Source: Bacteroidales bacterium UBA2295 (lineage in GTDB: Bacteria; Bacteroidota; Bacteroidia; Bacteroidales; Tenuifilaceae). Taken from it: 57,040 bases of DNA. The position numbers were made by a program, and so were the translations under genes. The stretch lies in assembly GCA_002345825.1 (NCBI GenBank), contig DDWD01000222.1, forward strand, positions 1 to 57,040. The letters run 5' to 3'. Below the pieces are notes generated by a model, which saw nothing but the letters and a program-made list of their open reading frames with translations, was not told the origin of the DNA and searched no databases. Of this stretch, positions 44,511 through 53,645 are shown piece by piece (positions within the stretch are counted from its first letter, which is position 1; the number at the start of each line of letters is the position of its first letter).

Positions 44511-46592
44511 CTAAGATAATTTTCTCCTCAGGAACTGTGCATTTACGGCAACGGCAATCGTGCTAAGGCTCATCAGAACAGCGCCTACTGCAGGGTTGAT
44601 CATAATTCCTGCCCAGAAAAGAACACCAGCACCCAGCGGCAAGGCCACTACGTTGTAAGCTGTGGCGTATATCAGGTTCTGGATCATTTTTTTGTATGTG
44701 GCTTTCCCGAAATTGATGAGTTTAACCACATCAGCGGGGTCGCTGTCAACAAGAATAATATCAGCGGTGTCGGCAGCAATATCGGTTCCCGAGCCAATGG
44801 CAATGCCCACATCGGCCTGTGCAAGGGCTGGCGCATCGTTCACTCCATCGCCAACCATAGCAACATATTTTCCCTTGTTTTGTAATTCTTTGATCTTTTC
44901 CTGTTTCTTATCGGGCATTACGTTGGCAAAGTATCCATCGAGGTTAAGTTTGTCGGCTATGCTTTTGGTAACGGTTTCGTTATCGCCGGTAAGTATATAA
45001 CACTCAATACCTAATCCTTTCAGCTTATCAACAGCATTCTTGGCTGAATCGCGCAGCTCATCGCTAAGAGCAATGTAGCCAGCCACTTCGTTGTCAATCA
45101 AAACGTAAACAACTGTTTCTGTTTCGTTGGGTTCTTGTTTCTCGTCTGTCTCAATGTTATTTTTATCTAGGTAAGCGGGACTTACGATCTTAATCTCATT
45201 GTCATTCACCTTACCCATAATCCCTTCACCTGTTAAGTTCTCAACATTTTTAGCGTCTGGAACATCTAAATCCTCTTTCTTTGCCTTGCTTACAATTCCT
45301 TGCCCAATAGGATGTTCAGATTCTTTTTCAAGCGCCGAGGCCAGTGCAAGAATCTCGTTTTTAGTTTTTTGGGAGTTTATGGCATTATAACGCGAAACGC
45401 CATATTTTCCCTGGGTAATTGTTCCTGTTTTATCGAACACAACTGCGTTTATACGGCGGGAATTTTCAAAACTTGTGCGATTACGAATTAGCAGCCCGTT
45501 GTTGGCCGATACAGAAGTTGAGATTGCAACAACCAATGGAATGGCAAGACCCAATGCGTGCGGACAGGCAATAACCATTACAGTGACCATACGAGTAAGG
45601 GCAAAATTGAAATCTCTTCCCACAAACAACCAAACAGCAAGAGTGGTGAAACCTGCTGTAATGGCAATGATAGTAAGCCAGAAAGCTGCTTTGTCGCCAA
45701 GGTGTTGGGTTTTCGATTTTTCCTTACTGGCCTTTTGTACCATATCCACCACTTTCGATAGGTAGGAGTTCTCGCTGGTACTTTTCACTTTAATTTTTAG
45801 CGATCCCCCACCATTTACCGATCCCCCAACCACTTCATCATCTTTATTCTTTTCAACAGGTTTTGACTCTCCTGTTATTACAGACTCGTCAACTGAAGAG
45901 CTACCTTCGTATATTATGCCGTCGGCAGGAATTCTTTCTCCAGCCTTTATCAATAATCTATCACCTTCCTGTATCTGATTGGTTTTTATTTCTTCCGTAC
46001 CCGAATCGCTAATGCGATGGGCTTTGTCGGGCATAAGTTCCATAAGTTTATCCAGTGCTCCTGATGCCCTCATCACCGATTTCATTTCTAACCAATGTCC
46101 GCCCAGCATAACAACTATAAGTGTGGCAAGTTCCCAGAAAAACGGTTGCCCCGCGAGCCCAAACACTATGGCCGAACTATACAAATATGCTACTGTTATA
46201 GCCAAGGCGATAAGGGTCATCATACCCGGTTGTTTTTTCTTAAGCTCTTTGGCCAGTCCAGTTAAAAAAGGCCAACCACCGTAGAAGAAAAGTATTGTAG
46301 CGAGTGCAAAAACAACGTAGCTACGGCCTGTAAAGTCTATTTCGAAACCAAACCAACTCTGTATGGTGCTGCTGAGCAGCAACACGGGAAGACTTATGAA
46401 TATTGACACGAAAAACCGTTGCTTAAAGTCCTTCGCCATATGTTTGTGATGATCGCCATGATCATGGCCATAATCCTGATGAGCACTGTGTTTATCTGAT
46501 TCTTTTTGGTTATTTGCACTATGCTCCTTGTGAGGGTCATGCTTGTCTTTATGATCCATTTGTGTGTCGGATTTGTTTTGGTGATTTTTCAT
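44511..46592 (-). CDS. CopB-type heavy-metal P-type ATPase
   Basis: A 693-residue P1B ATPase. A histidine-rich N-terminal region (about residues 1-52) replaces the usual HMA domains. It has the TGES loop, a CPH motif in the transmembrane ion site (C343-P344-H345), DKTGT with the phosphorylated D387, and GDGVNDAP. CPH plus His-rich N-terminus indicates the CopB/P1B-3 branch, which exports copper (or silver) from the cytoplasm. It is the first gene of an operon with the LigD-like and HExxH genes. A TGGCA-type promoter (46619-46635) lies 27 bases upstream. Confidence 0.93.
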   Translation of the reverse strand: MKNHQNKSDTQMDHKDKHDPHKEHSANNQKESDKHSAHQDYGHDHGDHHKHMAKDFKQRFFVSIFISLPVLLLSSTIQSWFGFEIDFTGRSYVVFALATILFFYGGWPFLTGLAKELKKKQPGMMTLIALAITVAYLYSSAIVFGLAGQPFFWELATLIVVMLGGHWLEMKSVMRASGALDKLMELMPDKAHRISDSGTEEIKTNQIQEGDRLLIKAGERIPADGIIYEGSSSVDESVITGESKPVEKNKDDEVVGGSVNGGGSLKIKVKSTSENSYLSKVVDMVQKASKEKSKTQHLGDKAAFWLTIIAITAGFTTLAVWLFVGRDFNFALTRMVTVMVIACPHALGLAIPLVVAISTSVSANNGLLIRNRTSFENSRRINAVVFDKTGTITQGKYGVSRYNAINSQKTKNEILALASALEKESEHPIGQGIVSKAKKEDLDVPDAKNVENLTGEGIMGKVNDNEIKIVSPAYLDKNNIETDEKQEPNETETVVYVLIDNEVAGYIALSDELRDSAKNAVDKLKGLGIECYILTGDNETVTKSIADKLNLDGYFANVMPDKKQEKIKELQNKGKYVAMVGDGVNDAPALAQADVGIAIGSGTDIAADTADIILVDSDPADVVKLINFGKATYKKMIQNLIYATAYNVVALPLGAGVLFWAGIMINPAVGAVLMSLSTIAVAVNAQFLRRKLS

Positions 46593-46618
46593 GTTGATTT
46601 GGTTTTAGAACAACTAAA

Positions 46619-46635
46619 ATGAAAAAACTATGCCA
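46619..46635 (-). promoter_or_regulatory. TGGCA-type (sigma-54-like) promoter of P-type ATPase operon
   Basis: On the minus strand TGGCATAGTTTTTTCAT, very close to the boxes at 33609, 54048 and 54442. The GG pair is 41 bases before the start, so the leader would be short. Confidence 0.6.
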
Positions 46636-46780
46636 CAGTCGTGAAAAAATAGTTATGTAAGACCATTAGGGTTAGAGACTAGTATTTTTTCGTTATTGCT
46701 TTGCCAACCTAGTAGCATTGGGCAAGCCTAAATGTCACACACGGTTGGGCTAACAGCATAACATAGGGGCTACAATAAAT

Positions 46781-46798
46781 TGTAGAAAAAAATACACA
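46781..46798. promoter_or_regulatory. UAS-like inverted repeat E
   Basis: TGTAGA-AAAAAA-TACACA, 146 bases upstream of the ATPase TGGCA box, in the 535-base gap shared with the methyltransferase gene. Confidence 0.45.
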
Positions 46799-47009
46799 GA
46801 TGGAGCTATCCCATTGGAATAAACGATTGAGGTTTGTTTCAATGAAGGTACTTTTCAACAATAAACTTGCTTAAATTATCAGAACCATTAAATAGCGGAT
46901 ACCACAGGACTTAAACCGGGTTTGAGTATAGGCAATAAATAGTTTCCAAAGCATTACTCTATTTAAACTGAGGTTTCCCTTAGCTCCGGTTTGTAAAGCA
47001 GATAATTTC

Positions 47010-47026
47010 TGGCTTGCAGATTGTTG
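47010..47026 (+). promoter_or_regulatory. Possible sigma-54-like promoter of methyltransferase gene
   Basis: TGGCTTGCAGATTGTTG has TGGC and TTG at sigma-54 spacing (GG-N10-GT), about 100 bases before the ATG. It is a weak match. It is followed by an 11-base inverted repeat, TTGAAAGGTTA / TAACCTTTCAA (47024-47034 and 47101-47111), that encloses the putative start region. Confidence 0.3.
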
Positions 47027-47127
47027 AAAGGTTAATGAGCAAGGAGATCAGGCAATTAATATTTGATTTACTATACTCTCTTATTATCGCCTTATGCGTC
47101 TAACCTTTCAATAAAGATTATAATATT

Positions 47128-47943
47128 ATGTCGAAACAAACCAAAAACGACGTCAGAAAATACTACAATGAGCATGTAAAGGAGGAGGATTCGCGTCTGA
47201 ACGAACATCCCTTTGAAATACCGTTAACTCTTCATTTCATTAACAAATACCTAAAGGCAGGCGATAAGATTTTTGATGTAGCCTGCGGTACTGGGCGAAT
47301 TGCCAGAGAGCTGTTGCATAAGGGGTACTTGCTTGGTTTAAATGATTTATCGGATAAAAATATTGAGTTAGTAAGAAATCGTCTCCAGAGTAATGTGAAT
47401 GTTCTGTTTATTGAAAACAATGATGCCCTCGAGAGCAATGGCTGGGACAAAGTACAGTGGGATGGCATTCTAATTCTTGGCCCTCTTTACCATATGATAA
47501 GTAAAGAGAAAAGGGTTAAGGTTCTTGAACTCGCCTACCAGCAAGTAAAGCCAGGGGGATATGTTTTTTCCTCATTTATGACCCGGATTGGGGCTATGGT
47601 TTACGGTGTTAAAAATAACCCTGAGGGAATTTTGCGAAAGGATGGAGTTAAGAAGCTATGGGAGACCGGTACAGATGACCATTTTGTTGAAGCTACTGAA
47701 TGGTTTGTGAACGCTTATTTTGCACATCCCGAAGAGGTCAACCCTCTGGTCGAGCAGGCCGGTCTTACCCCTATTCATCTGGCAGGTGCTGAGGGTATTT
47801 TTGGAGAACGGTTTGAATTGTACCATCGACTTGAAGATGAACTCAAAAAGCTCTGGATGGATTTTATTATTGAGCACTGTGAAGATCCCCGTATGGTATG
47901 TCAGGCTAAGCATCTACTAAGTGTGTCTCAAAAACAAAAGTAA
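47128..47943 (+). CDS. SAM-dependent methyltransferase
   Basis: A 271-residue class I methyltransferase. The SAM-binding motif FDVACGTGRIAREL is near residues 48-61, and post-motifs NDLSDKNIEL and WDGILILGPLYHM follow. The acceptor is unknown. It ends close to a hairpin shared with the convergent OsmC gene. Whether it belongs to the stress regulon is unclear, since its promoter match is weak. Confidence 0.85.
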   Translation: MSKQTKNDVRKYYNEHVKEEDSRLNEHPFEIPLTLHFINKYLKAGDKIFDVACGTGRIARELLHKGYLLGLNDLSDKNIELVRNRLQSNVNVLFIENNDALESNGWDKVQWDGILILGPLYHMISKEKRVKVLELAYQQVKPGGYVFSSFMTRIGAMVYGVKNNPEGILRKDGVKKLWETGTDDHFVEATEWFVNAYFAHPEEVNPLVEQAGLTPIHLAGAEGIFGERFELYHRLEDELKKLWMDFIIEHCEDPRMVCQAKHLLSVSQKQK

Positions 47944-47987
47944 AGACCGCACATATAATTTGTTTAAACAAAAAACTTGTGCAGTCT
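47944..47987. terminator. Likely bidirectional terminator between methyltransferase and OsmC genes
   Basis: AGAC-C-GCACA and TGTGC-A-GTCT pair with one mismatch, separated by an A/T-rich loop. It lies between convergent genes. Confidence 0.6.
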
Positions 47988-48006
47988 ACTTAAACAGCCC
48001 CATTCG

Positions 48007-48435
48007 TTATGCTAACTTTGCTTCAAGCTTAATATTCATCGCTTTTAGAGCCTTCGAAACTGGGCAATTCTCTTTAGCATCGCTTGCGATTTCCTCAAAC
48101 TTTTGCTTGTTAATGTCGGAAACCTTGCCTGTAGTTTTTAGCAATATTTCAGAGATTGCAAACGAATTGCCTGCCTTTGCCAGAGTAACTTCGGCATCGG
48201 TCTCAATTTTCTCGACGTTGAACCCAGCCTGCGATAGTGCATGTGCAAATGCCATAGAAAAACAGCTTGCATGGGCTGCACCAATTAGCTCTTCGGGGCT
48301 CGATGCATCCTTGCTATCTTCAAAACGCGACGAAAACGTAAGGTTGCCTTCATATCCACTGGTCTTCAGCGTGTATTTTCCTTTGCCTTCTGGTAGGTTT
48401 CCCTCCCAATGGGCGTGTGCATAATGTTTGCTCAT
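48007..48435 (-). CDS. OsmC/Ohr-type thiol peroxidase
   Basis: A 142-residue OsmC-family protein that reduces organic hydroperoxides with a pair of cysteines. The first is in AAHASCFSMAFAHAL, the second in KENCPVSKAL. It starts MSKHYAHAHWEGNLPEGKG, typical of the OsmC rather than the Ohr branch. The promoter region has a TGGCATGAATTTAGA box (48484-48500) and inverted repeat G (48542-48559). Confidence 0.92.
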   Translation of the reverse strand: MSKHYAHAHWEGNLPEGKGKYTLKTSGYEGNLTFSSRFEDSKDASSPEELIGAAHASCFSMAFAHALSQAGFNVEKIETDAEVTLAKAGNSFAISEILLKTTGKVSDINKQKFEEIASDAKENCPVSKALKAMNIKLEAKLA

Positions 48436-48483
48436 AATTTTAAATTTTAATTGTTAAAATAAAGCATATTGCTTTAGTGTGTT

Positions 48484-48500
48484 ATTCTAAATTCATGCCA
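48484..48500 (-). promoter_or_regulatory. TGGCAT-type promoter of OsmC gene
   Basis: On the minus strand TGGCATGAATTTAGAAT, closely related to the TGGTATAGATTTAGAGC box of the universal stress protein gene at 35216. It lies about 50-65 bases before the start. Confidence 0.45.
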
Positions 48501-48541
48501 ATTGCATATAATTATACGAAGTGTAAACATTGGGAAGACTG

Positions 48542-48559
48542 TGTGAACCTTTCTCTACA
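48542..48559. promoter_or_regulatory. UAS-like inverted repeat G
   Basis: TGTGAA-CCTTTC-TCTACA, a slightly degenerate member of the TGTRGA-N6-TCNNCA family. It lies between the divergent OsmC and SDR genes and is 42 bases from the OsmC box. Confidence 0.4.
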
Positions 48560-48708
48560 TAAACAACTCATTTCTGTGATTGTTTTTCAACAATGATTTT
48601 TGTTATGTTAAGGCTATTCTGCTTGCACAAACGCTTTATAAGAATGATGATAAAAGTGGAAGAATTATTGCACCATTATAATTGAACTTGAATCTAAAGA
48701 AAACAATT

Positions 48709-49470
48709 ATGAAAAAATTAGAAAACAAAGTAGCATTAATTACCGGAGGTGCTGGAGGCATTGGCAAAGCAACGGCCAAAATGTTTATTAATGAAGGCGC
48801 TAAGGTGTTGCTTATTGATTTAAAAGAAGACGACCTAAAAAAGGCAAAAACTGAACTCGACAGTGAAAGAGTTTTTTACATTGCTGCAGATGTAAGCAAA
48901 ACGGAAGATGTAAAAAAATACGCCCAAAAAGCCAAGGATTTGTTTGGTAAGGTAGATGTATTCTTCAATAATGCTGGAGTTGAGGGACAGGTAAAACCCA
49001 TAACGGATTACCCTATTGAGGAGTTTGATAAGGTGATGGCGGTGAATGTCCGTGGGGTATGGCTTGGAATGAAATTCATTATACCCCTGATGAATGATGG
49101 TGGTAGCATTCTTATAACCTCATCGGTAGCCGGATTGCGGGGAACAGCAAATGTAAGTCCATACGTTGCCAGCAAGCATGCCCTGAATGGAATTACACGT
49201 TCACTTGCCCTTGAACTTGCAGGGCAGAATATTAGGGTTAATGCCATAAACCCATCTCCCGTTGATAACAGGATGATGCGTTCGCTTGAGAAAGGTTTTA
49301 GTCCCGATGATGCCGAAAATGCCAAATCGCAATTCGAACAGATGATCCCATTGGGTCGTTATGCTGAGAATAAAGATATTGCCCATCTGGCAATGTTCCT
49401 TGCAAGCGATGATAGCCGCTTTATTACTGGGGCCATTCACTCTATAGATGGTGGTATGACCGCAAAGTAG
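48709..49470 (+). CDS. SDR-family oxidoreductase
   Basis: A 253-residue short-chain dehydrogenase starting MKKLENKVALITGGAGGIG. It has FFNNAGVEG, a serine in TSSVAGL, and YVASKHA with the catalytic Tyr and Lys. It ends with the family motif AIHSIDGGMTAK. Substrate unknown. An upstream in-frame start (48682) would add nine residues, but the chosen Met matches the family start. It is divergent from the OsmC gene, and an AGGCTATTCTGCTTGCA element near 48610 resembles a sigma-54 promoter with one extra base in the spacer. Confidence 0.88.
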   Translation: MKKLENKVALITGGAGGIGKATAKMFINEGAKVLLIDLKEDDLKKAKTELDSERVFYIAADVSKTEDVKKYAQKAKDLFGKVDVFFNNAGVEGQVKPITDYPIEEFDKVMAVNVRGVWLGMKFIIPLMNDGGSILITSSVAGLRGTANVSPYVASKHALNGITRSLALELAGQNIRVNAINPSPVDNRMMRSLEKGFSPDDAENAKSQFEQMIPLGRYAENKDIAHLAMFLASDDSRFITGAIHSIDGGMTAK

Positions 49471-49513
49471 GATGTGCTCTTATAACTATTTTGATTACAA
49501 AAACATTAATAAA

Positions 49514-49545
49514 AAATGCCGTAAGTTTATGTGCTTACGGCATTT
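49514..49545 (+). terminator. Terminator after SDR gene
   Basis: A perfect 12-base-pair stem, AAATGCCGTAAG / CTTACGGCATTT, with an 8-base loop. The rest of the 49471-49789 gap shows nothing recognisable. Confidence 0.85.
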
Positions 49546-49789
49546 CTTATTGATTAACAAACAGGATGTCCAATCATATCTTATATTTCTTGTAAATACT
49601 TGATTGAGAGATTTAGAGCTGATTTACTCCTTTACCCTTCCCATAAAATTGCAGACTTCGAAAAAAACTCAGTGAATCACATTTACGACAAGAAAACAGA
49701 GAATAATCAGATTACTCAAGTCTTGCAACTGGGTCTTCATAGACAGACTCATAATTAATTACTTCGGTCATTGTATTAACACACCATAA

Positions 49790-50176
49790 TTATAGTGAAG
49801 CGATTACCCGCTCAAGTTTTGTTTTTATATCGCCTGCTATGCTGGCCAGTTCTTTGTTTTCAACTGCCATCATAGATGCAACCGGGTCAACGGCTGCTAT
49901 TTCCACTTGGTTTTCGCCGGTTTCCTGTACAATTACATTGCAGGGAAGCATAGTGCCAATCTTATCCTCCTGCTGAAGAGCCCTAAGGGCATTTGCAGGA
50001 TTACAAGCACCAAGAATTTTATATTTTCTAAAATCAACATCTAGTTTTTCTTTTAGTTTTTCCTGAATATCAATTTCGGACAACACTCCAAAACCTTCTG
50101 TTCTTAATGCTTCCGTTACAAGTTCAATAGCCTGATCAAATTCTGCTGTAATTGTTTTATTAATGTAATATTCCAT
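49790..50176 (-). CDS. DUF302-family protein
   Basis: A 128-residue protein of the DUF302 family. It has the conserved FGVLSEIDIQEKLKEKLD segment, YKILGACNPANALRALQ, and LPCNVIVQE. Proteins of this type are widespread and often found with redox or metal genes; the biochemical role is not known. It lies downstream of the FAD reductase gene on the same strand (72-base gap). Confidence 0.9.
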   Translation of the reverse strand: MEYYINKTITAEFDQAIELVTEALRTEGFGVLSEIDIQEKLKEKLDVDFRKYKILGACNPANALRALQQEDKIGTMLPCNVIVQETGENQVEIAAVDPVASMMAVENKELASIAGDIKTKLERVIASL

Positions 50177-50248
50177 GATTGATAAATTTTAACTATTTAT
50201 GGTTAGCAAGGAGAATCACTGAACAAATCAGAATTCATTTTTATGCAG

Positions 50249-51484
50249 TCAGGTGTTAAGCACTAGATCTTTCATGCTTACGTTTTCATCCTGAATTTTT
50301 TTCTTGTCGATTTCAGTTTTGTTGCTAATCCATTCTCGGGCTAGTTTTCCTTCCTCCTCCGGGCGTGTGCTCATAACGAATGCGGCAACAAGCCTATTGT
50401 TGTTTAACCACCAGGTGCTAAAATCACCACTTTTCAGGTTGCCACGATAGCGTACATCGTTGGCATTCTCATTGTCGCCAAAATATTCGTAGGAATAATC
50501 AAAAACATCGGAGAAAAAGAAAGGAAGGAAAACATATGGCTCACGATTTCCTGTCATCACTTTTGCAGCATGCTTCCCTTGCTCAAAGGCATGTTCCCAG
50601 TGCTCTACAACTTTTCTTTTATCGAAAATCAGATCGGGAAACTCCACAACATCACCTGCTGCATAAACATCTTTGATATTGGCTTCGCAGTATTCGTTCA
50701 CGGCAATGCCTTCGATGGAGTATAAGGGTGTACCCTCAAAAATATCCACATTGGGTTCAACACCTATTCCCGCAACAACCATATCGGTCTTTAGCTTTTC
50801 ACCAGTGGTAAGTTCAACCTCTTCAACTTTATCCTTACCATGAAATGCCTTCACGCTTTCGTTCAGGACGATTTTTACGCCTTTTTTGCTAAATTCATTT
50901 TGAAAGAAGTCAGCAATATCCGCAGTGGCAAACCGGGCAAGAATCTTATCCTCAGGGACTATCATGGTAACCTTTAGGCCAGATTGGTTTAATACGGCAG
51001 CTGTCTCGGTACCAATATATCCGCCACCAATAACTACTACATGTTCGGCTTTGCTTGCGTTTTCGCGGATGGTGTCCGATTGCTTTTGGTCTTTGAGATA
51101 GAGTATATTTCTGAGGCAACTCCCCTCAATATCAAGCATCTTCAACTTTGACCCAGTTGCAATCAGCAGCTTCTCATACTCAAGTATTTCTCCGTTACTA
51201 AGCACAATTTGCTTGAGCCCACACTTCAATTTATCGGCAGCGGTGTCAAGCATAACCTCAATGCCATTTTGGGCATAAAAATCTTTTTTGTTAATCAGGA
51301 TCTCATCATCCTGATCTTTGTCCCTGAGGTATTCTTTTGAAAATGGCGGGCGGTTCATTGGAAGTTCAGACTCTGCCGAAATGATAAACAATTCACCTTT
51401 TTTGATGTTTTGCTCCACAAATGCTTTTGCGGCATAGCCAGCAGTGGTTCCGCCACCAATGATAATATATTTGTAGCTTTTCAT
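50249..51484 (-). CDS. FAD-dependent pyridine-nucleotide reductase
   Basis: A 411-residue flavoprotein with two Rossmann motifs: FAD-binding IIIGGGTTAGYAAKAF near residues 6-21, and NAD(P)H-binding VVIGGGYIGTETAAVL in the middle. A later segment (DVYAAGDVVEFP) completes the FAD site. The layout resembles ferredoxin/rubredoxin reductases and mono-dehydroascorbate reductases. The start MKSYKY is preferred over one 75 bases upstream that would overlap the previous gene. Its position beside encapsulin genes raises the possibility of an electron donor to the ferritin system, which is inference only. Confidence 0.9.
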   Translation of the reverse strand: MKSYKYIIIGGGTTAGYAAKAFVEQNIKKGELFIISAESELPMNRPPFSKEYLRDKDQDDEILINKKDFYAQNGIEVMLDTAADKLKCGLKQIVLSNGEILEYEKLLIATGSKLKMLDIEGSCLRNILYLKDQKQSDTIRENASKAEHVVVIGGGYIGTETAAVLNQSGLKVTMIVPEDKILARFATADIADFFQNEFSKKGVKIVLNESVKAFHGKDKVEEVELTTGEKLKTDMVVAGIGVEPNVDIFEGTPLYSIEGIAVNEYCEANIKDVYAAGDVVEFPDLIFDKRKVVEHWEHAFEQGKHAAKVMTGNREPYVFLPFFFSDVFDYSYEYFGDNENANDVRYRGNLKSGDFSTWWLNNNRLVAAFVMSTRPEEEGKLAREWISNKTEIDKKKIQDENVSMKDLVLNT

Positions 51485-51539
51485 AGCGTTAGGAATTTGA
51501 TTTAAAAATTGAAACCTGATGTATAGATGCTTTAGGTGA

Positions 51540-52694
51540 TCAGAACCTGAATATTGCATTTAGTTTTGATCTTGGCTCTGGCATTTTATCTGCATCCATT
51601 AAATATGCTGATCCGTTATTAAGGATGGTGTGAACCGCAGCCAAGTTTAGCAGGCATGAGTTTTGCCCCTTCTTTTCGTCTCGGGTAATGATCTTGTTGG
51701 TGTTTTTGTCAAATACACCCCACAGCTCTTCTCGGTTTCGGATGAAAAGGGTATCAACCTGTTGGTTGATAGCTGCGGGAACAATATCATCTTCCCTGTA
51801 GGAGGCTTTTGCATCCGACAGGGCTTGTTCGAACGCCGATGCCTTTTCAGTACGTTTGCGGTTAAAGTACTCTTCCAGAATTTCCCTTGCCTTTTCATGC
51901 AGTAAAACCGGATCTTCATGCTCTGGATTTCCGGAAATGAACTCTTGGTTCAGATACTTATAGTCGTTAACCTCACTGTACAAGGGGAACAAATAATCAA
52001 CCGTTGCCAAAAGCAATGGCACATTCTTGCCCTGAAGAACTTTCATTACCCCTTCGTTAATAACCCTGAAGTATTTCAGGATTTCGGATTTTTCTTCTTC
52101 CTTACCCCCGCCATGCCCATGAAATAAGGGCTGGCTTTTTCCTGCCTGACCCGTTCGGAACTGCAGGTTCTTTTCCTTAAAGTCGTATCCAACAACATCC
52201 TCCGGATTTCCAGGGAATAGATCCTCAGTTGCCAGCTCATCTATTCTGTGCGGGAAACCTTCAAATAGCTTTGCACCACTCAGGCTCAAGGCAAGCAGAT
52301 AAAATGAATCATCATCATTTATGTAAGGCAACAGGGGCTTTAGGTAAAAGTGGTCGTTTATGTAAACGAATGATTCAAAATACACGGGGATGGTAAAATA
52401 TATGAATTCATCAGGATTTCTAAAGATTGCCAGACCATCGGACTGATGCTTCCAGAACCCATTGTCTTCAACCAGCTCTTCAATGGGTTTAAGAAGTTTG
52501 TCCGTTGTTTTTTGATCAACCTCATATTCCAAAAGATTATCACGAACCTTTTTTGTGAGAGTTTTAAGGTTCTTCTGATCCATCATTTCGTTAACCTCCT
52601 TACCCGCTCTATGAGTTGGAATAAAAATGCTTACGCAATGTGTCTTGTTTATCCTGGCTAGCTCTTTAAATTTATCTATTGAGAGTTTATCCAT
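51540..52694 (-). CDS. baeRF-like (eRF1/Dom34-related) protein
   Basis: A 384-residue protein matching the bacterial archaeo-eukaryotic release factor (baeRF) group. The N-terminal segment is CVSIFIPTHRAGKEVNEMMDQKNLK, followed by FVYINDHFYLKPLLPYI, YLLALSLSGAKLFEG, and a middle domain with LLLATVDYLFPLYSEVN. Members are thought to act on ribosomes or stress RNA but are not characterised. It precedes the FAD reductase gene. A weak TGGTAATCTCAATTCAT box (52769-52785) lies upstream. Confidence 0.75.
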   Translation of the reverse strand: MDKLSIDKFKELARINKTHCVSIFIPTHRAGKEVNEMMDQKNLKTLTKKVRDNLLEYEVDQKTTDKLLKPIEELVEDNGFWKHQSDGLAIFRNPDEFIYFTIPVYFESFVYINDHFYLKPLLPYINDDDSFYLLALSLSGAKLFEGFPHRIDELATEDLFPGNPEDVVGYDFKEKNLQFRTGQAGKSQPLFHGHGGGKEEEKSEILKYFRVINEGVMKVLQGKNVPLLLATVDYLFPLYSEVNDYKYLNQEFISGNPEHEDPVLLHEKAREILEEYFNRKRTEKASAFEQALSDAKASYREDDIVPAAINQQVDTLFIRNREELWGVFDKNTNKIITRDEKKGQNSCLLNLAAVHTILNNGSAYLMDADKMPEPRSKLNAIFRF

Positions 52695-52768
52695 AATCTG
52701 AATCTTTTATAGGGAAATTCATATTCATACTAGATAAAGGGCTTACTCAAACACTAAGGCTTTAGAAA

Positions 52769-52785
52769 ATGAATTGAGATTACCA
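52769..52785 (-). promoter_or_regulatory. Possible TGG-type promoter of baeRF-like gene
   Basis: On the minus strand TGGTAATCTCAATTCAT. It keeps the TGG and TTCAT ends of the family at the same spacing but not the T-run. It is the weakest member I list. Confidence 0.3.
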
Positions 52786-52844
52786 CAAAACAAAAGTTTG
52801 TGTTAAAGTCTCAGCGGTTTTTACATTTGGTTATGTAGCTCAAT

Positions 52845-53639
52845 CTACTTAAAGACAATAACAGCCGCAGGATCTAGTACTTGAAATGTAAAGGACTCGG
52901 TTAAGTAAAGTTGAACCTTTTGCTGGTTATGCGACTCATAACCAATTGAGAAATCTTGCCCTAGGGTTAACCTAAAGTCTCCTCCACGGTTCGCCACCAA
53001 TATGGCATTCTCAATATAATCCGATAATATAATATTACCGTTGATAATAGTTTCAATATGTTTCCTGAGCGGGTAATGCATATTGTAACTATAAATATAC
53101 TTGTAAAGTTCATGGCCTACCACCAGAGTGTAAGAATCTTCTATTGCCTCATTCCTAAATGAAATAATGGCTTGCGATAGTAAGTCAACTAGCTTTTCGT
53201 AGTTACCTGTAAGCTGAAAATCTTTATGCTCTGAGATATTAAGTAACCCTTCAATGTTTGCTGGCTTAAAACCTTTATATATAGCCTCATCCTCAAATCG
53301 GGCAATTTTTTTAGCAGCATCAACCAAATTGTCTAGGTCGATATCCTCATTTCCCCTTGCAACATTATCGAGTTCCCAAATATCCAGTTCAAAGGGTATG
53401 CGAGCCTCCACAAGCGGCATCACTTTGTGAGTACCATAATGCACGCTGTCTTTCCCTTGATTCTTAGGTATATCTAATCGGCCTGTTGTTACTGCTGCAA
53501 AATCGAACCCCTTGGGGCCATCTACATCAATAAATTTCCGAGCCGACAGGGCTGTTGTTAATGCCTCCTTGGCTTCTGCGTTTATTTCTTCCCATGCTTT
53601 GTCCGAAATAGGTGCTAATGATTTCCTTAAGATATCCAT
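52845..53639 (-). CDS. Encapsulin shell protein (family 1)
   Basis: A 264-residue HK97-fold shell protein. The start (MDILRKSLAPISDKAWEEI), RKFIDVDGPKGFDFAAV, the WELDNVARG segment and DEAIYKG match family 1 encapsulins of about this length. It would self-assemble into a nanocompartment around the ferritin-like cargo. The cargo gene is six bases upstream on the same strand, so shell and cargo are translated from one mRNA. The promoter is the TGGCA-type box before the cargo gene. Confidence 0.95.
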   Translation of the reverse strand: MDILRKSLAPISDKAWEEINAEAKEALTTALSARKFIDVDGPKGFDFAAVTTGRLDIPKNQGKDSVHYGTHKVMPLVEARIPFELDIWELDNVARGNEDIDLDNLVDAAKKIARFEDEAIYKGFKPANIEGLLNISEHKDFQLTGNYEKLVDLLSQAIISFRNEAIEDSYTLVVGHELYKYIYSYNMHYPLRKHIETIINGNIILSDYIENAILVANRGGDFRLTLGQDFSIGYESHNQQKVQLYLTESFTFQVLDPAAVIVFK

Positions 53640-53645
53640 ATGTGT

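Noticed and set aside
48611..48627. AGGCTATTCTGCTTGCA as sigma-54 promoter of the SDR gene
   Set aside because: The GG-to-GC spacer is 11 rather than 10, and sigma-54 is strict about spacing. It was kept only as a remark in the gene entry.
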